Source of the DNA: Allobacillus halotolerans
Lineage (GTDB): Bacteria; Bacillota; Bacilli; Bacillales; Alkalibacillaceae
Length of the DNA: 64,000 nucleotides
Reading direction: 5' to 3' (one strand)
Assembly: GCF_028743495.1 (NCBI RefSeq)
Contig: NZ_CP117968.1
Shown: positions 34,721-44,454 of the stretch, one piece after another
Layout of the letters: every line of letters starts with the position of its first letter
Position numbering within the stretch: position 1 is the stretch's first letter
Program-made: the position numbers and the translations under genes
The notes under the pieces: generated by a model
Told to the model about the DNA's origin: nothing
Seen by the model: only the letters and a program-made list of their open reading frames with translations
The model's database searches: none

Positions 34721-35677
34721 TTATCTAAAAATAGACTTCGGCAAAAACGCAGATACAAGACTGTTCGGTGAATTGACAATCTCGCTAATTCTTAAATCTA
34801 CTGAGATACTACAAAGCATATAAGCTTCTTCCTCGGTCATGCGGTATTCACTCACCAAGTGCTCAATCATATACCGGATCGCATTTTGAGACGCTTTGAA
34901 AATGTCTTCACCATGGCCAGTCGTCACAAAGTAGCCTCGGCTATCCGCTTCTGGTGTTGGAGGTCCAGGAATCTCATAACGCGGTTCGGCAATCGTTTTC
35001 CCTTTATGCAGCTTAAAGCGAACGGTTGCCTCCATTGAAGCTTCAATCGCCGTACCACATACTTCACCGTCCCCTTGAGCGGCGTGCGTATCACCTATGG
35101 AGAACAACGCGCCTTCTACCCATACAGGCAAGTAAAGCTTTGCTCCTTTTGTCAGGTGGCGGATATCCATGTTACCTCCATTTTTACGTGGAGGTACAAT
35201 ACTGAAATCTCCTACTTCAGGAAGTGCAACTCCGACTGTACCTGGAAAAGGTTTTAAAAATAAATCAATGCCATCTAAAAATTCAGTTGTGTTTCTCTTT
35301 TTCAAATCAAAAATTTTAATCGCTGGGTCTTTGAAATCCTCTGCCAGTAAACCAAAGCCAGGAATGAGTGCTGTCCAACCCCAATCCAGTTGTTTAAAGT
35401 CGAGAAATTCGACCTCCAACGTATCGCCAGGCTGCGCACCTTTCACATATACAGGTCCTGCCACTGGATTCACTTTTGAGAAATCAATGTTTTTGACATC
35501 TTCTACTGTAGAATTCTTCGTGAATTGACCGCCAGATGCCTCGGTGATCTCATACGTCACCACTTGTCCAGATTCCACTTCTGCAATCGGTTTTAATGAA
35601 TTGTTCCACCCAATATGACTATGCTCGTTGAAATCATGAATCGTCATGTATGGATGATTGTGATGATGAATACCCAT
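34721..35677 (-). CDS. Acetamidase/formamidase family protein
   Basis: A 318-residue protein of the FmdA/AmdA family, which hydrolyses acetamide or formamide to ammonia and the acid. Family features include GPVYVKGAQPGDTLEVEFLD (near 75), a metal-site-like GDTHAAQGDGEVCGTAIE (near 197) and the C-terminal EEAYMLCSISVDLRISEIVN. The N-terminus has a His cluster (IHHHNH). GGGGGC precedes ATG 35677. It is transcribed alone. The exact amide substrate is not readable. Confidence 0.88.
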   Translation of the reverse strand: MGIHHHNHPYMTIHDFNEHSHIGWNNSLKPIAEVESGQVVTYEITEASGGQFTKNSTVEDVKNIDFSKVNPVAGPVYVKGAQPGDTLEVEFLDFKQLDWGWTALIPGFGLLAEDFKDPAIKIFDLKKRNTTEFLDGIDLFLKPFPGTVGVALPEVGDFSIVPPRKNGGNMDIRHLTKGAKLYLPVWVEGALFSIGDTHAAQGDGEVCGTAIEASMEATVRFKLHKGKTIAEPRYEIPGPPTPEADSRGYFVTTGHGEDIFKASQNAIRYMIEHLVSEYRMTEEEAYMLCSISVDLRISEIVNSPNSLVSAFLPKSIFR

Positions 35678-35722
35678 TGACTACGCCCCCTATGCTGTAT
35701 CGTCTTTTGTAAGATGAAATAT

Positions 35723-35766
35723 AAAAATAGAAGTTCCTCAATAATTGTCGAAACTTCTATTTTATA
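35723..35766 (-). terminator. Terminator downstream of the GrpB gene
   Basis: AAATAGAAGTT and AACTTCTATTT form a stem with a 15-base loop; the minus strand continues TTTATATTT. It is placed about 80 bp after the GrpB stop. Confidence 0.6.
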
Positions 35767-35847
35767 AAATTACATAGATTGTAGTAATTTTATGTGGGAA
35801 AGTCAATGGGTGTTGAATGTTTTACATATCTTGCTGCAAAGTTGAAG

Positions 35848-36345
35848 TTATAATCGCTTAAATTCCGGCGATGCCATCAACTTTTCAAAGAATTCACTCT
35901 TGGCTTCTCGATAGGCTCCCATATCTCGGCCTTCATATGTTCTTTTTAGATTATCGTATTCTCGTAAATACTCATCATTCAACTTTAATACCTCACGAAT
36001 TTTCCAAAAGAAATCAAGTTCAGAATCAATAACCGTTAATTGGATGCCTAAACGAGGATCTGCTCCATCGTCTTGAAACGCTCGAAATGTATCTGTTTTT
36101 GTATTTCCCTCATTAGTCTCATAATGTTTCATTAAGACAGTTATAGCTCTCGGAAACTCCGCAGCTGACACTCTCACTTGAATATCCAAATCCTCTTTGG
36201 TTAGGCTACCCGGGATCGCTGTACTTCCTATATGTTGAATATCTGCTCCAGGAAGTAGATTTCGCAGGAATGATTTATACTCTATAAAGGCTTCTTCTGC
36301 TTTTTTATACAGATTATCGTCGGAAATAAAATTTACTTTTTCCAT
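35848..36345 (-). CDS. GrpB family nucleotidyltransferase-like protein
   Basis: A 165-residue GrpB/UPF0157 protein, a family with a minimal nucleotidyltransferase fold. The hallmark IQHIGSTAIPGSLTKEDLDI lies near residues 36-55, with the paired acidic residues that could bind metal (EDLDIQV). YDNLKRTYEGRDMGAYREAK matches the C-terminal end of the family. Function is not established. An ATGAGG site precedes ATG 36345. It follows the large helicase gene by 43 bp on the same strand. Confidence 0.85.
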   Translation of the reverse strand: MEKVNFISDDNLYKKAEEAFIEYKSFLRNLLPGADIQHIGSTAIPGSLTKEDLDIQVRVSAAEFPRAITVLMKHYETNEGNTKTDTFRAFQDDGADPRLGIQLTVIDSELDFFWKIREVLKLNDEYLREYDNLKRTYEGRDMGAYREAKSEFFEKLMASPEFKRL

Positions 36346-36388
36346 TGATATTTCCTCATTTCAATCGTTTCTCTTGTTACAAATTCAA

Positions 36389-39300
36389 CTAAAGTATATG
36401 CTTGTTCGCTTCTTGCACTAAATAAGAAGGCATTTCATGTCGCAAACGCCATGTTATGCTCATTGGTTTTTCACCAGAATGTTTAATGTAATCAGCAGTG
36501 CCTAAAAACACAAATGGTGATGGATAGCCATTCTGGGTTTTGTACTCACGAACAAACAAGGCAATCTGTGTTCCCATTTTCCGATGGTTGATATATCTTT
36601 GCCCTACTGATGTATTGCTTGATGTCTTGTTTTGAGATTGCCAATGAAAAAGCTTCTCATTAATCGCATAATCTTCATATAACGTGGAAGGTGAGAAGTC
36701 TTTCTCTGACTTGTTCAACGTAATAAAAAGTGCATCTACTTTCTTATCCTTTAAATACTTCACACCTTCTCTAAAATCAGGACGTTTTTCTTCATTATAA
36801 TGTCCTAGTGCTGCCATGATTTGGTCAGAAGTATATAGTGAGTGGACCATTAATGGTGTCTCAAAGTGAAGATCATTATTCCACTCCCTCGTTTCGATTT
36901 TAGAAAGTTTATATTCTAAAATGGCGCGAATTTCTTCTTTCAATTCAGTTGATGATAAAACTCTATCAATACCCTCTTCGATTGTTAATAATCCAAGCTT
37001 TTCTGGTGTGGCTCGATAAAACGTATAAAATAGTAAATTCCTCATTAACTCCTCTTGCTGATTTCCAATTTGGCGTTGGTCGATGTATTTCAACAAGAAG
37101 TCTAATAACTTCTTAGAATTTAGGTGAAATAAATAGGGTAATCGCTTGACGACCTCTTCTTCATTTTCTACATAAAAATCTTCTTTTAAATCCGCTTCGA
37201 CTAATAGTCTACTAAACGAACGATTGGCACTTCTCCCATAAAGGTCATATAGCGACATTTGGTGATGATCCAAAAAGTTTGCTAATGTTAGCTTTCGGTC
37301 AGAATCCATGTGGAAGTTCTTTAATTTTTCGATCAAATTCGCTTTCGTATAAGTAGCAGAATGGATATTACGTAAGATATAATTTTTTGCTTGTTTTTCG
37401 AGCTGAATGAAACTTCCCTTAGGTAGATTGGCAAACCCATTTTCAACATAATATTTAACTGAGTGCTTCGCTTTCCCAATTAATGCTTTGTATTTTTTCT
37501 CAAAGACATCATAATCTTTATGTGCTTGGCCGATAAAATCCAAGACAGTCAGACACTCTTTCCCTTCAGCTAAACGCAAACCACGGCCTAACTGTTGTAG
37601 AAACACCGTCAAGCTTTCTGTAGGTCGCAAGAACATGACGGTGTTGACTTCGGGCAAGTCGACACCTTCGTTATAGAGATCAGCAACGAAAATAAACCGA
37701 ATGTCTCCAGCTAGTAATTTCTGTTTAGCCGTTTCTCTTACTTCTCGATCCGAACCCCCATGTAAAGCAATCGATGGTATTCCAAAATCATTAAGGCTTT
37801 TCGCCATGTATTTAGCATGTTCTACACCGACACAGAAGCCCAACCCTTTGACCTCATCGATGTCTGTCACATACTTATATAAACTTTTGACAATTTGCCT
37901 GACGCGGATTTTATCACTTGTATAAACATTTTCTAATTCCCTTAAATCGTATCCTTTCTTTCTCCATTTAACATTAGAAAGATCCACCGTATCAGAAACA
38001 CCAAAATACTGAAAAGGGCTTAAGAGTTTGCGATCAATTGCTTCGGTCAACCGGATTTCGGCAGCGATCCGATCATCAAAGTATGTTAAGACACTTTTTC
38101 CATCCATACGCTCTGGTGTGGCGGTTAGACCAAGTAATATTTTAGGTTCGTAATAATCTAATAGTTTTTGATAAGATTGTGCAGCAGCGTGATGAAATTC
38201 ATCTACAATAATGAAATCGTAAAAGTCTTTCTCAGTCTTCTCCGTCAATTTTGTACTGTTTAGACTCTGAATACTTATGAATAGATGATCTAAACTATCT
38301 GGCTTTTCTCTCCCAACGAGTAAATCGCCAAAATTAAAATCTTTTAAGATCGTTCGAAACGTTTCTAAACTTTGCTTCAATATTTCTTCACGATGCGCGA
38401 CAAATAATAACCTAGCAGGTCTACCGTTTTCTTTTAAAAATCGTTTGTAATCAAAAGCAGAGATCACTGTTTTACCTACTCCTGTTGCTGCAACGATCAA
38501 ATTTTTATATTTACCATGAACATCTCTTTCTGTGCTTAGTTTCTCTAACACTTCTTTTTGATAGTGATAAGGCTTAATATCGAATAAGGCTAATCGATTA
38601 GCATTCTCTTCTAGCTTCGATTTATTTAGCATTGATTTTAAATGTTTATGATCTTCTTCATTATTAAAATGGAAGGATTCAAACTCTTCATCATTCCAGT
38701 ACGATTCAAATGTCGCATATACTTTTTGCATGACGTCGAAGGAGTCCTTTTCTGTAACCTTTACATTCCATTCCAACCCTGAAGTCAAAGCGGGGTTTGA
38801 TAAATTTGAAGACCCTATATAAGCTGTACTAAAACTAGTATCTCTCTTAAAAATGTATGCTTTCGCATGTAGACGAGTACGTTTCACATCATAGGATACC
38901 TTAATTTCCGTATTTGGCAGCTGACTCAATTCATAGATCGCTTTGTAATCAGTTGCTTCCATGTATGAGGTCGTAATAACTTTAAATTCTCCACCTCTTT
39001 CTGTGAATTCCTTCAACTCATCCATGATGACCCGTAACCCACTCCATTTGATAAATGAAACTAACATATGTACTTCATTCGCAGTAATTATTTCCTTCTT
39101 TAGTTCATTCATCATATTCGGTTCATTTTTGGCCCCCGTAAATAAACTACTTTCAGAGATCGGGGTAACAGGTCTAATCGGTTTATCGTCTTTCATACTT
39201 TTAATCGAATTCATCTTCGAGTACAAAGAGGTTAAAACTTCAGCCTCTTCTTTGACTTGAAGTTCATTCAGCTCCTCCTGTCCCAACTCCTTGCTCAAAT

Positions 39301-39547
39301 ACTGAATGATTTCATTACAAAGACGAATTTGCTCGATTAAAGATTCATCTGTTTTCTTTTTGTTCGTATCTCTTACATCAGTTAATGCTTTTCTCGTAAT
39401 ATAGGATATATAAGCGGCTAATTTCTTACTTGCCTCTTCTTGATCAATCGGTTCTTTCCCGATGGCGAATTTTTCTTTTTCTAACTCTGATAACGAATTA
39501 GCTAATTTCTGGTTGATGACTTCTTCGTAAATTCCTTCCCTCAACAT
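36389..39547 (-). CDS. PLD-nuclease/DEAD-DEAH helicase with C-terminal DUF3427
   Basis: A 1052-residue multidomain protein. Residues 140-290 form a phospholipase D-like nuclease domain with one HxK motif (RLHAKAYIF, 225-233) and GSSNLS. From about 325 an SF2 helicase follows: Walker A GVGKT (356-360), motif II DEFHH, motif III LTATPERMD, and motif VI QQLGRGLRL. The C-terminus ends with a DUF3427-type domain (PFVFLGTADYIKHSGEKP). The GTG at 39556 lies inside the ribosome binding site; ATG 39547 is the start. Such proteins are frequent in defence islands; the role is inferred. It is divergent from a MazG-like/helicase operon. Confidence 0.88.
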   Translation of the reverse strand: MLREGIYEEVINQKLANSLSELEKEKFAIGKEPIDQEEASKKLAAYISYITRKALTDVRDTNKKKTDESLIEQIRLCNEIIQYLSKELGQEELNELQVKEEAEVLTSLYSKMNSIKSMKDDKPIRPVTPISESSLFTGAKNEPNMMNELKKEIITANEVHMLVSFIKWSGLRVIMDELKEFTERGGEFKVITTSYMEATDYKAIYELSQLPNTEIKVSYDVKRTRLHAKAYIFKRDTSFSTAYIGSSNLSNPALTSGLEWNVKVTEKDSFDVMQKVYATFESYWNDEEFESFHFNNEEDHKHLKSMLNKSKLEENANRLALFDIKPYHYQKEVLEKLSTERDVHGKYKNLIVAATGVGKTVISAFDYKRFLKENGRPARLLFVAHREEILKQSLETFRTILKDFNFGDLLVGREKPDSLDHLFISIQSLNSTKLTEKTEKDFYDFIIVDEFHHAAAQSYQKLLDYYEPKILLGLTATPERMDGKSVLTYFDDRIAAEIRLTEAIDRKLLSPFQYFGVSDTVDLSNVKWRKKGYDLRELENVYTSDKIRVRQIVKSLYKYVTDIDEVKGLGFCVGVEHAKYMAKSLNDFGIPSIALHGGSDREVRETAKQKLLAGDIRFIFVADLYNEGVDLPEVNTVMFLRPTESLTVFLQQLGRGLRLAEGKECLTVLDFIGQAHKDYDVFEKKYKALIGKAKHSVKYYVENGFANLPKGSFIQLEKQAKNYILRNIHSATYTKANLIEKLKNFHMDSDRKLTLANFLDHHQMSLYDLYGRSANRSFSRLLVEADLKEDFYVENEEEVVKRLPYLFHLNSKKLLDFLLKYIDQRQIGNQQEELMRNLLFYTFYRATPEKLGLLTIEEGIDRVLSSTELKEEIRAILEYKLSKIETREWNNDLHFETPLMVHSLYTSDQIMAALGHYNEEKRPDFREGVKYLKDKKVDALFITLNKSEKDFSPSTLYEDYAINEKLFHWQSQNKTSSNTSVGQRYINHRKMGTQIALFVREYKTQNGYPSPFVFLGTADYIKHSGEKPMSITWRLRHEMPSYLVQEANKHIL

Positions 39548-39695
39548 ATACTTCACCTCTTGGATGCATTATAACAAATTTTGTATATTATGATAGAATA
39601 TACTGATAAATAGCTTTATTTTAGACGAACGACTATATCTAAACGAATCTTGTTTAGAATGATATACTATACACAAATTTAACGGAGGTGTTTTC

Positions 39696-40019
39696 ATGCC
39701 AATACATAATAAACTAGTAAGAGATAAGATCCCTCAAATTATTGAACAGACAGGCAAAAGTTTTCATATCCGAACACTGGACAACCAAGAATATAGAGTT
39801 GAACTGAAAAAGAAATTAAATGAAGAGATAAAGGAGTATCAAAGTTCCGTTAATGACGAAGAATCCATTGAAGAACTTGCAGATGTTTTAGAAGTTATAC
39901 ATTCTCTTGCCAAATTACATGGTTCATCATTTAATGAAGTTGAAAAAATCAGATTAGCTAAGTCACAAGAGAGAGGCGGATTTGAAAATAGAATCTATTT
40001 AGAGAGTGTGGAAGATTAA
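39696..40019 (+). CDS. MazG-like nucleotide pyrophosphohydrolase (COG4997 type)
   Basis: A 107-residue all-alpha NTP pyrophosphohydrolase-like protein, starting with the family signature HNKLVRDKIPQIIEQTGK. The metal-binding EExxE pattern appears as NEEIKEY and later EELADVLEVI. Related proteins cleave nucleotides, and some accompany defence genes. ACGGAGGTG precedes ATG 39696. The stop overlaps the ATG of the downstream helicase by one base (TAATG), so the two are translationally coupled. Confidence 0.85.
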   Translation: MPIHNKLVRDKIPQIIEQTGKSFHIRTLDNQEYRVELKKKLNEEIKEYQSSVNDEESIEELADVLEVIHSLAKLHGSSFNEVEKIRLAKSQERGGFENRIYLESVED

Positions 40020-42439
40020 TGAGTTCCAATGTTAGCTTAATAACAAATCAATTATATCAGCAAGTAAAGCGAGATATTCAGTCTTCTACAACTATTTATA
40101 TCTTGTCTTCATTTATGATGTACTCAGGTGTCAAGTTAATTTTAAAGGACTTAGAAGAAGCGGTTGAGAGAGGTGCAGATATAAAAGTTTTGACTGGTGA
40201 TTATCTCTACGTTACTCAACCTAAAGCAATAAAAAAACTTCTAACGTTAAACAGAGTTGAACTTCGACTATGGCAAAGTAATGGAAGATCTTTTCATCCC
40301 AAGTCTTATATCTTCAAACATAAAGAAGACGGTGCTATAGTGATTGGTTCTTCCAACCTCTCAAAGTCAGCTTTAACTTCCGGAGTAGAGTGGAACCTAA
40401 GAATGGTTCGTAATGCTGAAAATGAACTGTTTGAAAATGCTATAGATGAATTTATACAATTATTTTATGCAGATCAAACCATGCAAATGAACAAAGAAAC
40501 ATTAAAGATATATGAAGAAAATTACCGTGAATTTCACAATGAACATCCTGATTTTTCCCAAACCTTGTCAGAGGATGAAGAAATTGAGTTAACTTTTCCC
40601 AATACAAATGACAATATCGAACCAATCTTAGTAAAGGATGATCAAACAGAGTACGAAGTGATTGAGCCTAGACCAGCTCAGAAAAAGGCTTTAAAACAAT
40701 TAGAATTGACGATTGAGGAAGACTACAACAAAGCAATGGTTGTAATGGCTACCGGCTTAGGAAAGACATATTTAGCAGCTTTCTTTGCACAAAAATTTCA
40801 GAAGGTATTATTCATTGCTCATCGAGAAGAAATTCTTAACCAAGCAAAGAAAAGCTTTGAGAAAGTATTACAAATCGAAGGTGGAATATATAACGGAAAA
40901 ATTAAGGAAGCAAACAAAGAATTATTGTTTGCTTCAATCTTTACATTAAGTATTCAAGATCACCTTCAAAAGTTCAGACCGGATGAATTCGACCTTATTA
41001 TTATAGACGAGTTCCACCATGCAGCAGCCAATAGTTATACCAAAGTGATTGACTACTTTTCTCCTAGTTTTCTATTAGGATTAACAGCCACTCCGGAAAG
41101 AACTGACGGCAAAGATATCTTTGCCTTATGTGATGGAAACGTGGCGTATGAGATTCACTTTATCGAAGCGATTCGTCATGGTTGGCTAAGTCCCTTTAAA
41201 TATTTTGGAGTAAAAGACGACATTGATTATACACAAATTAAATGGCTAGGTAGAAAGTATGACCCAGACGATTTATTGGCAGCACAACTTATAAGTGACC
41301 GAGCAAAGAATGTATATGAAAAGTGGCATGAACATAAGCAAACAAAGACGCTAGCATTTTGTTCATCCATTCAACAAGCTGAGTATCTGGAGAACTACTT
41401 TAAAGATATGGGTGTAAAAGCAATAACACTCACTTCTAAAACAGTGGACATTACCAGAGAAGAAGCCATCGTTCAATTAGAGAAGAATAAAGTTGATATT
41501 ATATTTACAGTTGATTTGTTTAACGAAGGTGTCGATATTCCAGCAGTGGATACGTTACTTTTCACTCGACCAACAGAATCACTCGTTGTGTTCACGCAAC
41601 AAATAGGTAGAGGACTGCGAAAACACCCATTAAAAGATCAATGCGTAATTATCGACTTAATTGGAAATTATCGCAATGCCAATACAAAGTTTCAAGTATT
41701 TCATTCAACTGAAGGGGTTTCTACCAAGGATCCAGTTAAACAAATAACTCCTGAATTACCTGCTGATTGTGAAATCAACCTTGAGACAGAGGTTGTTGAC
41801 CTGCTAAAGGAATTAAAACGAAAACGTAGCAGTAGAAAAGATAGAGTTTATTATGACTATCTGGCAATCAAAGAGAGGCTGGGTAGACGTCCATATTATA
41901 AAGAAATGTTTTTATATGGGGAAGTTCCTTTTAAAGAATATAAGCAAGTTTTTGGCGGCTATTTTCCTTTCTTAAATGAATATGGCGAATTGACAGAGAA
42001 AGAAATAGAAGCATACGAGGAATATGGTATTTGGTTTAAAAAATTAGAAAAGGAAAGCATGGCAAAGTCCTATAAAATGGTTGTACTTAGCTACATGCTT
42101 TCAAAAGGACCAAACAATTGGTACAAATCAATTACTCCAGAAGAAGTGGCACCGTTCTTTCACGACTTTTACATGTCTAAGACTTACAGAAAAAATAAAG
42201 ACTTCAGTGATAAAACAACCAAAAAACTATGGAAATACAATGAATCCGAAATTGCAAAACTTATTGCAAGAATGCCAATGAGTAAATTGGTAGATAATTA
42301 TAATCTTGTTTATTTTAATGGATCTGAGTTTGGTTTAACCTTCGATATTCTTCCCGATATAAAAGTGGATTTGTATAGAATGACGAGTGAAATATGTAAT
42401 GCAAGGCTGCATTTTTATTTTAAAAGAAACCCAAATTAA
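40019..42439 (+). CDS. PLD-nuclease/SF2 helicase without DUF3427
   Basis: An 806-residue protein. The N-terminal PLD-like domain carries FHPKSYIF (92-99) and GSSNLS (110-115). The helicase has ATGLGKT (244-250), motif II DEFHH, LTATPERTD, and motif VI QQIGRGLRK. A C-terminal helical part of about 230 residues lacks the DUF3427 signature. It is a diverged relative of the 36389-39547 protein, which faces the other way. The ATG overlaps the MazG-like gene's stop. A perfect terminator follows. A defensive role is inferred from domain mix and setting. Confidence 0.87.
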   Translation: MSSNVSLITNQLYQQVKRDIQSSTTIYILSSFMMYSGVKLILKDLEEAVERGADIKVLTGDYLYVTQPKAIKKLLTLNRVELRLWQSNGRSFHPKSYIFKHKEDGAIVIGSSNLSKSALTSGVEWNLRMVRNAENELFENAIDEFIQLFYADQTMQMNKETLKIYEENYREFHNEHPDFSQTLSEDEEIELTFPNTNDNIEPILVKDDQTEYEVIEPRPAQKKALKQLELTIEEDYNKAMVVMATGLGKTYLAAFFAQKFQKVLFIAHREEILNQAKKSFEKVLQIEGGIYNGKIKEANKELLFASIFTLSIQDHLQKFRPDEFDLIIIDEFHHAAANSYTKVIDYFSPSFLLGLTATPERTDGKDIFALCDGNVAYEIHFIEAIRHGWLSPFKYFGVKDDIDYTQIKWLGRKYDPDDLLAAQLISDRAKNVYEKWHEHKQTKTLAFCSSIQQAEYLENYFKDMGVKAITLTSKTVDITREEAIVQLEKNKVDIIFTVDLFNEGVDIPAVDTLLFTRPTESLVVFTQQIGRGLRKHPLKDQCVIIDLIGNYRNANTKFQVFHSTEGVSTKDPVKQITPELPADCEINLETEVVDLLKELKRKRSSRKDRVYYDYLAIKERLGRRPYYKEMFLYGEVPFKEYKQVFGGYFPFLNEYGELTEKEIEAYEEYGIWFKKLEKESMAKSYKMVVLSYMLSKGPNNWYKSITPEEVAPFFHDFYMSKTYRKNKDFSDKTTKKLWKYNESEIAKLIARMPMSKLVDNYNLVYFNGSEFGLTFDILPDIKVDLYRMTSEICNARLHFYFKRNPN

Positions 42440-42457
42440 TTCTGTTCACCTTTTCTA

Positions 42458-42490
42458 ACAGATTAGAACAACATTCTAATCTGTTTTTTT
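42458..42490 (+). terminator. Terminator after the helicase gene
   Basis: AACAGATTAGAA and TTCTAATCTGTT form a perfect 12-bp stem with a 5-base loop, then TTTTT. The convergent gene at 42489 ends at its edge, so it may serve both sides. Confidence 0.9.
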
Positions 42491-43613
42491 ACGTTTCATA
42501 CCAGAACCAGGCAGACTTGTTATTGGTGACTTTGCTACCAATTGGTTTAAACTGGAAATAAACTCCGTTACTTTCTAAAGGTCGTAAATATTCTTTTATG
42601 CTTCTATCACCGATCACCCATATGGAACCTCCATCTTTACGATGATCTATATATTCGAGGTTAAACCGATCCAAGTAAGATGTTAGGTCATCTTTACTAA
42701 TCTCATCCGTTTCTTTACTCACTATATTTGACGTATTTCTTGAAGCTTCTTGTATACCAGCCATAACCGTACTATTCTCTGACTTCACGTAGTTTGAATG
42801 GTTAGACCGGTTACTAGTTATTAATTCTTTTTGTGGTCGAGAACCTTCTAGCCCATGTGTTGAGACAATATCAGAAGTATCGTAATAATAACTTAAATAT
42901 TCAATAAATATTTTCTTTAAATCATCTTTCTTTAACATAGGCGACATTACAATAGGATAACTTTTATTAAATTCAAAAATAACTCTTCTTCCGTATCTTT
43001 CGTCATCACCTAAGTCATCACGTCCTTTAATTTTTGCCTTCATAACCTTAGATAAATCCAATTCATCAATAATAGCAAGGATATTTATCAGAAATACATC
43101 GTTTCTAAATATTTCGTACTTAATAATATAGTTATATAAATCTAAGTTTTCTATAATTAATTCAAAGTACTTTTTCTGTTTTACTGGATCGCTAAAATTA
43201 TCTGTTACATATTGTGCACCCAGTATTGTTTTATATATATAATTTTCCCAATCAAACTTTTTCAAGACAATTTTATTAAAATTTGATTTATCCTCTTTAA
43301 TTTCAGGATACATATTTAAAAGATAGGACCTTTTTTGAGTTAATAGAATTGAATGCCAAAATCGTTCATCTAAAAGAATTTCTCTATCTACATTCAAGTA
43401 AGAAGCTGAAATGGCATTAAAGGCTTCAAGGAAGTCGCGTTTTTTTTGTTCTTCATCTCCTTTAGCCATATATATTGGGAAGTTAGGAGCATGTTCAATA
43501 TATACAGTTTCATCAGAAAAATATATATCTTTATGTATCAGTGTTCCATCAATAAAGTCCTCATATATATTATCAAACTTTTTGTATCCATCAACTAGCA
43601 GTTGAATCTCCAC
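42489..43613 (-). CDS. Accessory-island protein, unknown function (GHKL cluster gene 3)
   Basis: A 374-residue protein. The N-terminal 240 residues are helical without a known motif. A low-complexity Ser/Asn-rich linker (about 255-300) leads to a small C-terminal domain with YIDHRKDGGSIWVIGDRSI and a final KSAWFWY. I have seen this D-R-x-x-GGSLWVIG pattern as an accessory domain in helicase- and nuclease-linked proteins, but cannot name it. The start is GTG 43613 behind AGAGGAG. It overlaps gene 2 of the cluster by 23 bases. Confidence 0.75.
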   Translation of the reverse strand: MEIQLLVDGYKKFDNIYEDFIDGTLIHKDIYFSDETVYIEHAPNFPIYMAKGDEEQKKRDFLEAFNAISASYLNVDREILLDERFWHSILLTQKRSYLLNMYPEIKEDKSNFNKIVLKKFDWENYIYKTILGAQYVTDNFSDPVKQKKYFELIIENLDLYNYIIKYEIFRNDVFLINILAIIDELDLSKVMKAKIKGRDDLGDDERYGRRVIFEFNKSYPIVMSPMLKKDDLKKIFIEYLSYYYDTSDIVSTHGLEGSRPQKELITSNRSNHSNYVKSENSTVMAGIQEASRNTSNIVSKETDEISKDDLTSYLDRFNLEYIDHRKDGGSIWVIGDRSIKEYLRPLESNGVYFQFKPIGSKVTNNKSAWFWYET

Positions 43614-44451
43614 GATTTAACAACTCCTCTAATGCTCCAGAATATTTTTCAATCACTCTGTCAGTAACCTTGTATATGACTTCATCGATATTATCGAGAT
43701 TTATATTGTTTATATTTTTGTTTATCATTAGTTGATATAACTTCAAGTCTAATGAACCATCTGGTTCATTTATTTCTTCTAGCTCAACATCTCCGTCTTC
43801 TCCATTATTAAATATAAATGATTGCAGAGCCTTCGTTAAACCTGCATAAATGTATGCGTTATTTAGCATGTTACTTTTTGAATAATGTTGAAAATAAAAT
43901 TCTGGTTTTTTGTAATGAATGACAATCGTTTCTTGCCCCAGTTCAATTTTTATTTCTGAATTTAAATTCTCATCAAGATTTTTTGAGAAAAGATCATAAG
44001 GTTTTTTTATACTTCCATCAAAAAGAACCACATTAGAATAGCCTAATAATGAATATTGAGGGACAACTATCTCGTCCTTAATGACATGGTAAAAATTATT
44101 CAACTCATTATTATCAGCAAAACTAATTGTATTTAGCGCTTGAATATGCAACTGTATTGACGTTCTTTTATTCAATGATATTCGACTCTTAGGAATGCTA
44201 ATTCTGTGTTGGTTAGCTTTTAAATGAAAGAACTTATTATCCTTGGATTGGATAATAAATACTAATTGTGCTTGATCATTTCTTATCAATTGATTTATAA
44301 ATTCTGACTCTATTTCGAAGTCAATATCGAAATAGTAAGAATCTGATTTCTCGATTACATTAACATCTAAATTAAAGTAATTATTAATATAACTAAGAGA
44401 GTCATTTGAGAATACAGGGTATGGAAAGTTAGCTTTTTTTCGGTATATCAA
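43591..44451 (-). CDS. Accessory-island protein, unknown function (GHKL cluster gene 2)
   Basis: A 286-residue protein, largely beta in its first half (alternating short strands) and helical at the end. I do not recognise a family or a catalytic motif. The start is TTG 44451, with GGAGGTG 6 bases upstream. It lies 3 bp after the GHKL-ATPase stop and overlaps gene 3, so the three form one transcript. Very AT-rich codon use, with many Asn and Ile, contrasts with the housekeeping genes in the window. Confidence 0.75.
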   Translation of the reverse strand: MIYRKKANFPYPVFSNDSLSYINNYFNLDVNVIEKSDSYYFDIDFEIESEFINQLIRNDQAQLVFIIQSKDNKFFHLKANQHRISIPKSRISLNKRTSIQLHIQALNTISFADNNELNNFYHVIKDEIVVPQYSLLGYSNVVLFDGSIKKPYDLFSKNLDENLNSEIKIELGQETIVIHYKKPEFYFQHYSKSNMLNNAYIYAGLTKALQSFIFNNGEDGDVELEEINEPDGSLDLKLYQLMINKNINNINLDNIDEVIYKVTDRVIEKYSGALEELLNRGDSTAS

Positions 44452-44454
44452 ATA

